A stretch of 64,000 nt of DNA from Monodelphis domestica (lineage: Eukaryota > Chordata > Mammalia > Didelphimorphia > Didelphidae): contig NC_077232.1 of the NCBI RefSeq assembly GCF_027887165.1, forward strand, positions 77,839,369 to 77,903,368, written 5' to 3'. The notes under the pieces were generated by a model. The model saw only the letters and a program-made list of their open reading frames with translations, was not told the origin of the DNA and searched no databases. The position numbers and the translations under genes were made by a program. Of the stretch, positions 24,360 through 37,349 are shown one piece after another. Numbering within the stretch: position 1 is the first letter of the stretch; each line of letters begins with the position of its first letter.

Positions 24360-25640
24360 ATTTAACAAAAATTGCTGGGTTGGCAGAAACTAAGTCTATA
24401 CCCTACATCTCACACCAAATACCAAGAAAAGGTACTTGAGTACACGATTTAAAAATAAAGGATATTATAAACAAATTAGGAGAGCATAGAAAATTTTACC
24501 TGTCAAATCTATGGATAAAAAAAGGAATGACTGAACAAAAGACATAAGATCATGGGAAATAAAATAGATAAATTTGATTACATTAAATTAAGAAGGTTTG
24601 TTCAAACAACACATGTATTAACAGCCATGAGTAGAAGGAAAGCAGGAAACTGGGGTAAAATATTTTATAGCAAGCTCCTTTGAAAAAGGTCTCATATCGC
24701 CAATATATAGAAAAACTGGGTCAATCTTAAAAGAATACAAGTCATTCCCCAATTGATAAAATGGTCAAAGGATATAAACAGGCAGTTTTTTATATGTACT
24801 CTGATTCAGCAATACCACTAATAAATCCATATCCCAAAGGTATCAAAAGGATGAGGACCTCCTATATGTACAAAATACTTATAGCAACTCTTTTTGTGGT
24901 AGCAAAAAATTGGAAATTGAGGGGGTGTCTGTCAATCAGGAAATGGCTGAACAAACTTGTGGCAAGTGATTGTAACAATACTACTGTGCTATAAGAAATG
25001 TTGGACTGAGGAGAGACTCTAAATGAACACTCTAATGCAAATACCAACAACACGGAAATGGGTTCGAATCAAGAACACATGTGATACCCAGTGGAATCAT
25101 GCATCAGCTATGGGGGGGGGGGGGTTAAAAGAAAATGATCTTTTTTTCCAATGAATAATGTTTGGAAATGACCAAATAAAATAATGTTAAAAAAAAAGAA
25201 AGAAATGTTGGGCATGATAGTTTCAGAAAAACCTGGAGACTTATATGAACTGATGCAAAGAGAAGTGAACAGAACCAGAATACCATACACAGTAACAGCA
25301 ACATTGTACAATGACCAAATATGAATGACTTAACTATTGTGATCAATACAATGATGCAAGACAATTCCAAAGGAGCCATGATGAAAAATGCTATCCACCT
25401 CCTGAGAGAACTGATGGGAGTCTGAATGCAGGTCGAAGCATAATTTTTCCCCCTCTATTTTTCTTGCCTTTTTTTTTAACAAGTTAAAATGGAATATGCT
25501 TTACATTATTTCACATGTATAATTAATGACAAATTTCTTGCCTTCTCAGTGGGGAGGGGGAGGGCTAAAAGGAAGAGAATTCAGAACCAAAATAAAAATT
25601 TTTAATGAATGTTAAACATAAGTAATAAAGTTGAGAAAAA
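24360..25640 (+). mobile_element. Older LINE-1 3' part, interrupted by a younger L1
   Basis: 24360-25004 reads as L1 ORF2 C-terminal sequence, with many stops: 'cagcaataccactaataaat', 'gtggtagcaaaaaattggaa', 'tcaggaaatggctgaacaaa'. It resumes at 25200 with 'agtgaacagaaccagaatac' and ends in a 3' UTR with 'cagtggggagggggaggg' and 'caaaataaaaattttta'. The reading order across the interruption (ctataagaaatgttgg then gcatgat) is that of an uninterrupted L1. Confidence 0.85.
25005..25199 (+). mobile_element. Nested 5'-truncated LINE-1 insertion with 12-bp duplication
   Basis: 195 bp of L1 3' UTR ('actgaggagagactctaaat' to a poly-A tail). It is flanked by perfect copies of 'aagaaatgttgg' at 24993-25004 and 25200-25211. 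It contains a G13 tract (25112-25124) of the L1 3'-UTR polypurine type. It lies inside, and is therefore younger than, the surrounding L1. Confidence 0.93.
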
Positions 25641-25679
25641 AAGTTTTAAAGAAAAGATAGGAAAATATTTCCTGAAGCA

Positions 25680-26175
25680 AAGGTCTGAACTGGTCACTTC
25701 TTTGCTTAATAAGCTCCAGTGACTCCCTACTGCCTCTAGGATAAAATACAAAATTCTCTAGCATTTAAAGCTCTTCACAGCCTGCCTCCAACCTACCTAT
25801 CCAGTCTTAATCTACATTATTCCCCTCTGTGTACTCTGAACCAGAGTCAAAGTGGACTTCTTAGCTTTTCTTTGGCACATGACACTTTATCTGTTTCCAT
25901 GCCTTTTCCACCACCACCACCCAGTCCCCCAGTCCCCCATATGATGACTTCACTCCCCTTCTTTCATATATGTCTTAGAATCCTCTTGGTTGTTTTTGCC
26001 TCCTCCATCCCCCAAATTAGCTTCTATATACTTTCTATAGTGTTATGTATAATCTTACATGAGGGTGTGTAGTTTCTTCTGATAGATTATAGGATCCTCA
26101 AGGGCAGGGAGTCCTATCTCAGTTTTGTCTTTGTATCCCCATTGGTCTGGCAAACAATGTGGTTAATAATTGCTT
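25680..26175 (+). mobile_element. LINE-2 3' end, long copy
   Basis: Contains L2 landmarks in order: 'taataagctccagtgactcc', 'ctaggataaaatacaaaatt', 'caaagtggacttcttagctt', 'tataggatcctcaagggcag', 'tttgtctttgtatccccatt' and 'aataattgcttgctgattga'. No intact frame. Confidence 0.8.
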
Positions 26176-26233
26176 GCTGATTGATTTCCCAGAAACATCC
26201 AAATGTGCTATCTTCAGAAATGGCAGTCATAAA

Positions 26234-26234
<1 letters not shown>

Positions 26235-26264
<30 letters not shown>

Positions 26265-26274
26265 CTTACACTCA

Positions 26275-26326
<52 letters not shown>
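26235..26326. repeat. Compound microsatellite (TCTG)n then (CA)n
   Basis: About seven TCTG/TGTC units (26235-26264), then 'cactcactca', then an uninterrupted CA run of about 25 units (26277-26326). ORFs of repeating HT or SVCL residues here are artefacts. Confidence 0.97.
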
Positions 26327-26329
<3 letters not shown>

Positions 26330-26799
26330 TGGGTTAAAAAGGTCATGCCAAAAAGAGAGATTTGGTCACTAGAATAAGGCACAATTATGATTGTTTTTAT
26401 AAACTTCTGACAAATTTAAGTTCCTGTACATGTGGGAAGAGGTGGTAATAAATGACTGGCTAACATTTTCCAAAGTGGGAAAGTCCAAGTCTGTAATAAA
26501 TGAGAAGGGCATCACCAGCTAACTTGTTCCACTTTGCTGAATGTCAGGCATCTGTTTTACTTTTATCACACCTATGTACCAGTATCTGTGTTTAACAGAA
26601 ACTGGTCTATGCAACACAAGTCTAGCAGAAAGACAGGCAGAAGTGCCAGATAAATTGATTCTGCTGTGTAGTGAAAAAGTTTTACGCTAGACTCTCATAC
26701 TCTCTGGTTTTTAAAAACCCTGACAAATATACCTAGAACTAAATAAACTGAGAAGTAAAAACCAAGCAGGCACAGACTAAGTTTGCTTTTAACTTGGGT

Positions 26800-28900
26800 T
26801 GAGTTCATTGCCAATAAGGAAGTGTAAACCCCTCTTCCCCTTCCCCCATGCCCTAGCACTGCCAATCCAGCCCCCCCCTGGAAAACCTCTTTCCGTGGTG
26901 GCCACCCTAAGAGGACTGTGGCAGCACCACTGGCTCTAATAATTTGAAGAGGGGAAAAAGCAGTGCACAAATATAACCAGCTGACCAAAAATGTATTTTC
27001 ACAATGTCAAAAACATGGTCTGATCTTCCTTAACTATTGCAACAATGAGTGTCTTTGCAGCTAGATAACTTGCCCAAAAGGCCAAATAAATCTAGAGTTG
27101 ATATTAAGCTTTCCAGTCTTGTCAGTCTGTAGCAAAACCGGAGGAAAAGACAGGTCATTTCTGATCTTTGGAAGCAAAGAAACAGTGAATGTCTGTGACA
27201 GACCCAATGTTGGGGAGAAAAGGTGAGAGGCCCTGGGGGAGGAGAGAAGAAGAAAAGGGAAGCAACAGAAATTGTCTCAATGAAATTTTCCTTTTCTTGC
27301 CTGTCCTAGGGGCTTGCACTCCTTTGGAGCCCTCATTGGTCAGAGCATGGGGAGTCTGCCACCCCGAGGCTCACTTCATTAAATGCCATTTGGGGCCTAA
27401 TTTCACATTGTGATCCCCTCTGCTGAAGCAAGGCAGCAAAGCACCAGATGCTGCCGGGGCGCCACCTTCAAGCCCCCTTTCAGAACTAAGTACCCCAAGC
27501 CTGTTCTCTCCTGTCAAAGGACAAAGTGCGGGCTTGTCTTCAGCCCACTTCGGATGCTTGATTATCATCTCCTAGCCCAGCCCACAGCTATCGCCTTTCC
27601 TTCTTCCCAAGCCTGCTGGAATTTGAACTTTAAATGGATGTCCTCCTTGGTAACAATAGATAAAAAGGGGGCCTTTGATTGTTCATGCGTTGCTGAAAAG
27701 AAAAGGCCCAAGATTCATCCTGGCTGAGCCCTAGCAGGATCTCATCAAGCACCGCTCTCATTCCATTCCAATGGGACGCTTTAGCCTGTAGCTACTCATT
27801 CAAGCTCACAGTGTCTATGTTTCCATTTCAAAAGGGATGAATTCCTCAGGTTTCCCGTTAAGAAATGAAATGTTGATCCTGTGAATGAAGGGCAACACCA
27901 AACTTGGAATGCAGCCAAGAGACTCTATAACACACTGCAGTTTGGAGTTAATTCAATACTTATTGATTGCTGGCAGGATTTATAACCGCATTATTCATAA
28001 GGGGGGTGGGAATGAGTAGCTAGGCAATAGGGCTCAATAAAAAAAAAAAGAAGTTTGGGGCATTTTTTTGTATTTCCTGCCTTTCTAAGGTACACGTTCT
28101 TTGTTCTACTTCTCAAGTACCGGCCCACAACTTTTACAGAGGATAGTTTTAATTCTTTGCTCATTGAGTGGATGAGGTCAAACACGGCCCAATCAAGGTG
28201 AAGGGATATAGTAGTATTCTGGGTTCACTCTTCCCAAAATCCCTTCATCTTTTGACACTAAAATAAATCTGCCTGATAGAAAAGTGACAATCTGAAGACT
28301 CTAAATATGCAAAGTCTTCCATTACAAACTTGAACAGAATTTAATAACCTTTTCACAAAGGGCAATACATTTCATACAAAGAATGTTACTCTGTGGAAAG
28401 TAACAAATGCTCATTAACGCCGCTAAGCCATCTGAAAAATGCTCACACTCCCTGGCAATGTTTTTCTGGGAGATAGTTGCCAAGTTTCAACCTCATTAAA
28501 CCCATAGATATTTTGTAACCAGTCCATTCTGCCAGGCCCTCCCGCCACCATGAGGGAGAGGGGGATGAAAGGGAGGAGCAGCTGCTACAGGCACCTAGCC
28601 TCCCCGAGAGGAGCCTTCAAGCAGCAGCTGCCACCCAGCCAAGGGCTCCAAAAATCCACCAAATTAACTCTTCAAACTCACATTTATATTCTGCTCTTAG
28701 CGTGGGACCCAACACTGGTGGCCTCCTCAGCATGACAAGAGGGATAAGCCTGAAGGGCTTGCCGGTTTCTTGAATTCCGATTAAAGTCATGCTTCGGATA
28801 CCTGCATACTGATTAAGTTCTCAGAAATGCCCTGCATGGCAGAAGTACATTCATCTTACACTCATAGGCCAGATTCATGTTTCCTTTATAATCAAAAGAG
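26800..28900. other. Repeat-poor, higher-GC stretch; candidate conserved regulatory DNA
   Basis: About 2 kb without the repeat landmarks that fill most of the window, and with clearly higher GC than its flanks. It contains 'cctttgattg' (27674, a TCF/LEF-type site) 20-30 bases after 'aacaatagat' (27651, a SOX-type core). At 28456-28485 there is 'ctggcaatg...gttgccaag', a spaced NFI-like half-site pair. ORFs present here have no splice or codon support. Calling it regulatory is inference. Confidence 0.4.
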
Positions 28901-28930
28901 CAGCCATACATAATGTTGGGGGGGGGGGGG

Positions 28931-30595
28931 ATATTGTTTGTTAAGAAGTCTTTTATTTTTTAAACAACTGTGTGCAAAAATTATATATATTACTGTAGTG
29001 AGTTTTTACGAAGTTTTCACTATACTTATGCAACTGAAAATAACTAAGAATGTGTGTATATGGATAACCCATATAAAATATTAACATATTTATTTACATA
29101 CTATATACAAATAAGTACTTGATATCTGTGGGTCTTTCTCAGAGTATCAAAGCTCAATCTCTGGAATATGTCATTTAGCTAACTAAGAAGGTTCAGCTCT
29201 GTTACCCCCAAATCCTTTGAAGGTTTAAGAGTTCATTTTGAAACATTCAATCACTCTCAGGAATCATTCTATAGATATTGACCAGAGAGGTGTGAATGAA
29301 AAGTGTCCTTCCTTTCAGCAACTATCTGGGAGCACTGAAATGGTCCCATTTCAAGTGAAAAGATGGTTTTGCTTTTCTCACATCAGAGGGATGGGGGGGA
29401 CTCAGCATTTGAACATAGGAAAGACCAACACAATATTGGACTTCTTTTGTTGTTGTTGACTATAAAATGTCAATTGGAGTGTGGTCATTTGTGGGTGTTA
29501 AATGCTTCTCTTTATAAAAAACTATAATGGAATCCTTTTAAACAGCAAGTTCCCCAGTATATTTATGTACTATGTTTACGTATTTCTACTTATTTAAATG
29601 GACAAATTTCACACATTTTGAGGAAAAGGTTACTTAAGGGATAAAGGTGGATGTTTTCACAATTATCAACATTGAAAAATGAATATGTTAAACAGGACTG
29701 TTGAATTTCCTGCTAATATTTAAATCACATAAAGCAAGAAGTCACACAAAACCTATTCAAAGAAAGTCATAAAGGCAGGAGGATCTTTATATATATAAGG
29801 CATTGACTAGTCAGCCAGTATTATGCAGAACCTCTTTCAGCTCCAAAGTTCCCTGGGGTCTACGAAATACTATTTGATTTCACATTTAAAATAAGATTCT
29901 CTTTTTCAGAAGACCCCATGTCTTCTGGCCCTAAATTGCAGCGGGACACAAGTGTGGCCAAAAGGGATTAGAGTCAAGACTTCAGACAGGCAGACTAATA
30001 TTCAGTTCCTAGTGCTTTAGAAGGCACTTAATATGCCCGTTAAAAGGAACAGATATATAACATAAAGTTAAGTGAATACGGTCCAAGTTCCAAGAGGGCA
30101 AAGCTGACTATGGCAGAGAAACAAGCAGTTGCCATAGAGGCCCAAGCAGGCAAGGGTCAAGTCTAGGAAGATTATCAAACATAGAGATCAGGAACTCAGA
30201 CTGAAGATAAGGGAAACCAGGGGTCAGGGAACAAAGCCAAAGAAGTGTCCAAGCAACCAACAGTGGGGATCTAGGTAAGGAGTTGGGTAACCGGCACACA
30301 GGACACCCAGCATAGAGAATAGAAGTTGAAACTGAGCCAGTGCCAAAATTGGTCTCAGAGTAGGTAAACTAGGCTACAGCAGAGGAAAAAAAAGGGGAAT
30401 GGGGGAGAGTAGACACCATTTCTGACTCTCAACCATTCCCTCTATCTCAAATATGCGCCTCCAATCCAGCCCCTCCAAATGGTCACTAACTCTTTTCATT
30501 TTAGGATTCTGATCTCTATAAAATCAGTACCCATTCCCCAACTCTTCCATTTTATAAGAGTCATCCAGGCTTAACACTGAAGAACCCAGAGGGCA
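28931..30595. other. AT-rich sequence, no gene seen
   Basis: Preceded by G13 at 28918-28930. 30060-30370 is purine-rich and may be an old repeat that I cannot place. No coding exon is supported. Confidence 0.3.
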
Positions 30596-30599
30596 ATAT

Positions 30600-31020
30600 G
30601 CTATAAAGAAAAGAACACTGGATTTCTAAGTTTGCTTTCTGGAAAGCAAACTTTTCTGCCTTCCTATCCCTGTGAGTACTGCTGGGCCTTGGATCTGTTT
30701 CCTCAACTATAAACTGAGAGGTTTGTTACTAGTAGCTAATCTCAAATGTCTCTTTTGGCCCTAGATCCTGTGGTCCTTTTCCGTCTCTGGTCCTATGGGT
30801 TCTATCTGCTTATTTTGTCTTATAGTAGCGCCTTCATTTCTGCCTTCCAGTAGTCAACAATATCCTTTGGATCCTACCTATTCTTCAAGTCCTAGCTCAA
30901 AGCACTCCATGAAGTCCTTCTTTAACAATCTTAATATATGCCAATCTTCTCTCTTCTTTGGTTTCCATAACATTAGCCTGTGAATGAATTGCTCATTTGG
31001 CACTTAATAAAATAGTTCTG
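30600..31020 (+). mobile_element. MIR followed by LINE-2 3' fragment
   Basis: 30610-30780 follows MIR ('gtactgctgggccttggatc', 'tgtttcctcaactataaact'). 30880-31020 follows the L2 3' end ('cttcaagtcctagctcaaag', 'catgaagtccttctttaaca', 'atttggcacttaataaaat'). Confidence 0.6.
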
Positions 31021-31539
31021 TATTATTACTTAACTTTTCATATAAAATCATTTTCCCAACCAGACTGGAAAAAACTAAAAGTAAGGAAAATATCTCCCCT
31101 GTATAATTACTATTTACTAAAGTGAAAGGGAAAAAAACAAGGATTAATGGTAATGTGATTCAAACATCATGAATAAGATACATAGGTCATTAAAACAGAT
31201 GTCCAAATTACTATTTTCTGATAAACTGAAATAAGATTTAAGAAAAGTAGTACATAGACAAGCTTGCCTATATATTTGTTTCTGATCTGAACCCAAATTA
31301 TTTTAATATAAGTAGGGGTGGGGGAGTACTCAATCCATCTTATCTTAATGATGTAGCTAGTTTTTTCAGCTCTAAATTTGAATTTCTAAATTTGCAGGAC
31401 AAATGGGGGGGGGAAGGAGGGACGCAGCAGGAGGCAGAAGGCTGAGAAGCAGGGGCATCTGAGAACATCTGCATTAACCACTTCCAAAGATGTCTAATTA
31501 TTAGGCTGGGCACATAGTACTTCAATCCAGGCTTAGTCC

Positions 31540-31960
31540 TGTATCACAGGCTGGAGTTTAAAGTGAGGTCACCTATTTTGATTCATTCAGTGTTTAGCTA
31601 CTCCTAATTAAGTTGTGTGCCAGCATTCATTAATGCAGCAACTGATATTAGACATTGGATAGCTGACAACTTATGAATGGCCTTGTAGATATTCAATGTG
31701 TACATTAGGGCATCTTATACCATTATTGTGCACCTGCCTTGGTCTAGAAATTTTAAATCATTCCCATTTAAAGCCAACACTAGCATGTGCCTGCAACTGA
31801 TTTAGAAATACACACAGAGCTTCAGAAATGAAACAGGGAATCTAGTGTTCATATCCCCAGAAGACAAGCATTGCAATTCTACAAAGCAATGTATGAACTG
31901 TTAAACCACAAGACACCTGTGATAAATTGGTGGTTATAAAACATTTTCTGACACTGGCAA
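31540..31960. other. Repeat-free block with homeodomain-type sites
   Basis: No repeat landmarks. AT-rich homeobox-core motifs cluster: 'ctcctaattaag' at 31601 and 'cattcattaatgcag' at 31625, plus 'aattttaaatcattcccatttaaag'. This texture is typical of conserved non-coding elements. Function is inferred only. Confidence 0.35.
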
Positions 31961-32077
31961 CTCAGCTAGAAGACTTGTTCTTTTAATATAGCACATGGTC
32001 ATGTCAAACAGAAGTCTCTGAAGCCTATTACTAACTTCCCTTTCTTATCACCCTGGCCTTTCCAATCCAATCAATTT

Positions 32078-32081
<4 letters not shown>

Positions 32082-32115
<34 letters not shown>

Positions 32116-32125
32116 AAAAAAAAAA
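32082..32125. repeat. (CT)n microsatellite plus A-run
   Basis: CT run 32082-32110 followed by T and a 13-14 base A-run. Confidence 0.95.
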
Positions 32126-32570
32126 GAACACTCTGCAAATTTGTATGTCATCATTGCACAGTGGCTATACTAATCTACTCTGCAGGGGGGTTTACTAGAA
32201 GAATATTGAAAAAAGAATATTCAAGTGGCCAAAATAATTTCCTACTCAATTTTTTTCAACTAGTACTAGTAAGAGAGTATTAGCTTAAAAAAAAAAAAGA
32301 ATGACTTCCATATCATCCAAATAGAGAGGTGCCAAATGAAGAACTGCATTGTCTATCACAAGTAATAGAAGTGAGAGGCTGAAATAAGAAGGCAAAACAC
32401 AAAGACAGTTAGAAACTGATCTCCACCATGATCACCATCTAAATCTTATAAATTCATGAAAATGCATATAGGTATTAGATTACAGCTAAAATATGATTTT
32501 TAAAAAACTACAAATCAATGCAAAGTAACCTAGAGCTTTTTTCTCAACTTCTTAGCTATGATTTTTAAAA

Positions 32571-32736
32571 ATAGAATCAATACTGAGTATTGGTTCCAAG
32601 GGCTAGGCAATGGAGGTTAAGTGACTTGCCTGGGGTCACATAGCTAGGAAGTGTCTGAGGCCACATTTGAACCTAAGACCTCCTGTCTCTAGGCCTGACT
32701 CTCAATCCACTAAGCCACCCAGCTGCCTCCAGCTGG
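32571..32736 (-). mobile_element. Marsupial CORE-SINE, antisense, with 13-bp duplication
   Basis: The + strand shows the reversed SINE: 'aatcaatactgagtattggt', 'gtcacatagctaggaagtgt', 'cactaagccacccagctgcc'. It is flanked by perfect copies of 'atgatttttaaaa' at 32558-32570 and 32737-32749. Confidence 0.92.
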
Positions 32737-33079
32737 ATGATTTTTAAAAGCTCTCACAAAAGTACTTTTTTCTTACTCATCTTAACTTTTAAGCCTATTA
32801 AAAATGGCGTCATTTACACTTTTCTCCAATTGTCCTTTCGCTTACTACCCCAGGCAGACTTCATTTTAAAGAACAGATGATGGCAAAGTGAATCTATTTT
32901 CCCAGTGGTTGCCATCATACAGCAAGAGCTAGATTTCCACAGAGGGGGGAAAAGAAACCACATTAACTATTTAGTACCATTGACATATACAACAAAATTT
33001 ACTGCTAGAATATGAAGCACAATTTGATATTCTATCTTCCCTCCCCCTTCTCCTTTAAAAGAACTCTCCTATGGTTCAG

Positions 33080-33720
33080 GAGGTGCTCAATACACTTCAC
33101 AAAGACTCAGAATATAAAGACAAATATGCCACAGTTCCTGTCCTCAAGGAAATTATATTCTAGCAAGGAAAACAATATTTGCACAGATACATGAATACAA
33201 AATATATTCAAGGTCAACAGAAAGTAATGGGGGGGGGGGGCGGGGAACACTACTAAGGGGAATCAAAAAAGGTCTTGTGTGGAAGATTACACTTGAGAGA
33301 AACTCTGGGGGGAGCTAAGGATTCCAAGAGGTGGAACCTGGGGGAGGACCTGAGAAAAGGCATGGAAATGAGAAAGGAAACGTTGTGTGTAGGAAACAGC
33401 AAGAAAGCCAATTTGGCTGGAATGTGAAGCCTGCAAAAGGGAGTACTATGTAATAACCCCCAAAAGGTAGGCTGGAGCCAGACTGGGAATCACTTTAAAA
33501 TGACAAAGGGAAGAGTTTGTATTTCATCCTAGAGGCAACTGGGAGCCACTGGATCTTTTGGAGCTGGAAAGTGACTAGTCAAACTTGTAATTTAGGAATA
33601 TCATTTTAGCAGCAATATGGGGAAACACTGGATGCAAGAACAATTAGGAAGCTATTTGCCCCAGTCCAGGTAAGGGTATAGTTTAAACCAAAGTGGTTGT
33701 GAAGTGAGTGGGGAGAAGAT
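33080..33720 (+). repeat. Old unnamed interspersed repeat
   Basis: Ordered landmarks shared with 4955, 37350 and 52335: 'acagttcctgtcctcaagga', 'gtatttcatcctagaggcaa', 'ctgggagccactggatcttt', 'aggaatatcattttagcagc', 'gccccagtccaggtaagg'. It carries a G12 run at 33229-33240. Confidence 0.6.
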
Positions 33721-34049
33721 AACAAATGTTAAAAGATATCACAGAAGTGGAATTAATAAGAATTATATACTTAGAGTTCCTAGAACTTTTCCTTTTATTT
33801 GTATTTGTAATGTTTTAAAAAGCATGATACTACACTTCATCTGAAAACTCCCTGACATATCAATGGAAAGTTACACAAAATGTATTAGTTCCCATTTTAT
33901 TAGCAATCTTTGCATTGAAATTTTAAATCAGGTCAATGAAGAAATAAACTCTGGGCCCTACTTATTAAATAATAAAAATAATTGCTTCTCCTACCAAAAT
34001 AAAAAATTTAAGATAATTTTAAACTTGGGGGTACTTATAAATAGATAAA

Positions 34050-34350
34050 GGTGTCTTCTATCATTACTGGCACATGGCCAGTAATGTCATCAGCAACCTT
34101 TTCAAAGTTAATGAAATTACTAAAGCTAACTAACAGAAGTGAATAGTTGCAGTGCTAATGAAATGTCCTTCCATTTTATGAAGGATTTAGATTCATTATT
34201 ATCTAATTCAATAGCTACTTGTATAAAAATTCAGTTTACATGGAAACCATGTTCTCCAATACAAAGCACAAGATTCACTTGAATTTAATAAACAAAGTGT
34301 TCTCATTTGTCTTCTGCTCATACTTAAATTACAAACAGAAGAGAGTGAAT
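34050..34350. other. Repeat-free block, possible conserved element
   Basis: No repeat landmarks. Contains homeobox-like 'gctaatgaaat' and 'ttaatgaaattac'. Support is texture only. Confidence 0.25.
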
Positions 34351-37345
34351 GGCAGTTTGGGGAAGGATTCTCAAACAGAATCTACAGAATAAAGAAATAT
34401 AATAGTTATTTTAAGCATTTATTCTTATTTGTATAATTCTCTTTCAAAATTTGCCTTACAGATTAAAATCCTTTTCAGATCTCCTGGTGGTCCAATAAAA
34501 TCCTATACTAGTTTTCCTCTTCTGGTGGCCCTCTGACATTTTCAGTCTTGGGTCAAGCTCATTCTCTACACAAGAGAGTATAAGCCAACCCTTTCCTTTC
34601 CTAATGATAGGTAATGCTCACATCCTTGATATGTGGGTTTGAAAGGCCAAATAAATATGGTACTATAATAAATCACATTCTATTTTACATGGAGGTCCAT
34701 TAAACCTGTCACATTGAAATGAAATTCTCTCTGTTAATTGTGCGTAACTAAAAAAAGCACAACTCATAGGGACTCTTCCAAGTATCTGCCTCTCCTAAAC
34801 AAGAAAAAGAATTAGGAATATCCTCCTGGGAACCAGAAAGAAAGGTTAAACTTGTTCCCTAATAATAATTGTTCCAAAAGGATGACTTACAAAAATTAAA
34901 GTCATGGAAACTTCCAGAAGAATTCTATTTTAAACTTTTGTGTATAAATATGTTACTATTAAATGAAGTACAGTAAAAGCTTATTTTAAAAATCTTGTCC
35001 GAGTTCATTCTTGAATTCCATAGTGTTAGTAAGCAGGCAGTGGGGTGTAAGAGAGAACAATGGACTCAAGAGTCACAGGACCTCCATGCAAAATCTCCCC
35101 CCTGTTCCTTACTAATTCTAGGACCTTAGGCAAAATTTAGCCTGGTGGAAAAAAAATGAAGGAGCTGTATGAGATAATCTCTATAGTCCCTTCCAATTTT
35201 AGATCCTTCAATTAATTATACAAAGTTAGTATTCTTTTCCATTGTAAATTAGTGATGGAACTTGATCTCTTCAGGTGTAAGCCTGGCTTTTAAAAAGCAA
35301 CGCAGAAAGAATAATTAAATAAATTGGTCCCTAAATAAAGAACTTCCAAATTTAATTCTCATACTGGAGGAGGGGAAACTTCTGAGAAAAAGACATATTG
35401 CAGATTTTTTATTAGGGTATTACTTAAAATTCTGAAAATGGGGTCAAAGGCATTTAAATGGAAAGAATGATTTCACTGTATATATAGTGTCACTACAATG
35501 ATCCATTGAGTGGCTATGAAAGCTAGAAATTAAGCAGAAGCTATTTTCAGGGCCAAGTGGTAATAAAAAAAAAGTTCAATGAAACAGGATAAAAATAAAT
35601 TCATCAAATAAAAAAACTTTTGTAAAATTAACTGACAAATTAGATATGCAACACCTGCCACTCAATTTAAATTCAATAAAAACTTTTAAGTGTCCTTAAA
35701 GCAAACAGATTACCCTCCTCCCACCCCAAAATAAATTCAGTGTGGGAGGAATTGTGTTTTGGTCCTTAAATGTACTTGTCATGGTAACCAACTTAATTTC
35801 CATGGTCCCTGATGTATAGTTATAGTTATAGTAACAAAGATCTTGTTTCACCTGTTGGTTCATGGAAATATTCTTACTGGTCACTGTTTTTGTGCATACA
35901 GTCAGTACTTAATAAATGTCTGTGAACCAAAGCTATGGACATATACTGTTGGCATATGAAGGAAAGACTCAATCTCCCCACCCTTGAAGCTCTATATATG
36001 CATTGAGTAGACAGACAGCAATCCTATTCCTGGTGGAGTTAAGTGTTCATTCACCCCCAGACCAGGCACCCTCAGACTTCTGGAATATAATAACCACATC
36101 CTTAACAACCACCAACCACTCAGTTGTTACCCAAACCTTAAGCTAGCCAAAAGCACTTTGTGGGAAATGTATAATTTAAGACAAAAATCCTACTAAAAAG
36201 ACAAAACTTAATTACCTAAATTGATCATTTTACTCAGCATGTCAAAACAACTGCCTACTCTACGATTTTCCTTTCATAAACTAAATCGGTTTGCTAGAGC
36301 AAAATACCTCCTTCTACAATTCTCTTTTCTAAAATTGCAGTCCATTGCTAATCACCATCTCTGTTCTTCCCTGCTAAACAAAACAGATTTTAAATTTAAC
36401 ATATATTCCAGTTAATGTACAACAGTCCTATGGTGTGGGGTTTTTTTTGTTGTCATTGTTTGTTTTTTAAGTTTGCTTAGAAGATTGAAGTGCCAGCTGA
36501 GCCCATGCAGGATCTGGCAGGCAGGCATTCTGGGAAACCAAGTCTTACTTCAGTGTTACATTTAAAGATCTGGTTCTGTTGATGGCAATGAACAACAGGC
36601 CCATTTGTTCTTTTTACACTGAGAGACATAAATGACACACTAAGACTAAAGAGGGGAGCCAAGTAGATCTGGCAAGAGAATTTGCTGAATATTAAAGACA
36701 TCCAAAACACAAGTTTTGCCTAGAAACTTACTTTTAAATTCAAAGAGAAATTAATGACAGTGAGAGAAACTAGATTACTTTGATATATTAGTTATTTTGA
36801 AGCAAGCAGTCATGTTTAGATCTGTCTTCATTATTTTAATTTTCTAATGATAGTATAATGATTATACTATAATCAGTTTCCAGAAACAGCTCCTGCAGTG
36901 AAAACCTAGGAACTATAAATTCATGACAATGCTAACATTAAATAAACACTGGGATCAAGAATGAGGAATCATCAGGTATTTTAAAAACCCAACTTTTTCA
37001 TGCTAAATTATCTTAGTATTTCCATTCTTAAATAGTCTGCTTCAGATAGGATGTCTAATATCTACTGGCTTATCAGATAAACTATTAACACTGACTGGAA
37101 CTATATAAGCAATAGTGATAAATTAAGGTACTTAGAAAGATGGATGGTTGGACATGGTCTATATAAATGAATAGCTGAATTTACTTTTAGCTAAATAGGA
37201 GAAACTAAAATACATGATATTAACTTCTAAGGTTTTTTTCAACTCTCAAATTCTACAATTTTATTAAAAGCATAAATTTTGGTTTTTAAAAATCAAGAGA
37301 ATCCACTCAAGTGCCGGCATTAAATATTCTAGTTATTACTAGTTG
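34351..37345. other. AT-rich sequence, no gene seen
   Basis: No supported coding exon or RNA gene. A MIR/SINE-like remnant at about 35030-35220 ('gtgtaagagagaacaatgga', 'gtcccttccaattttagatc') is diverged. Confidence 0.3.
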
Positions 37346-37349
37346 AAAA

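Noticed and set aside
27410..27727. 105-residue + strand ORF in the higher-GC block
   Set aside because: No splice sites, no motif, and the block looks non-coding.
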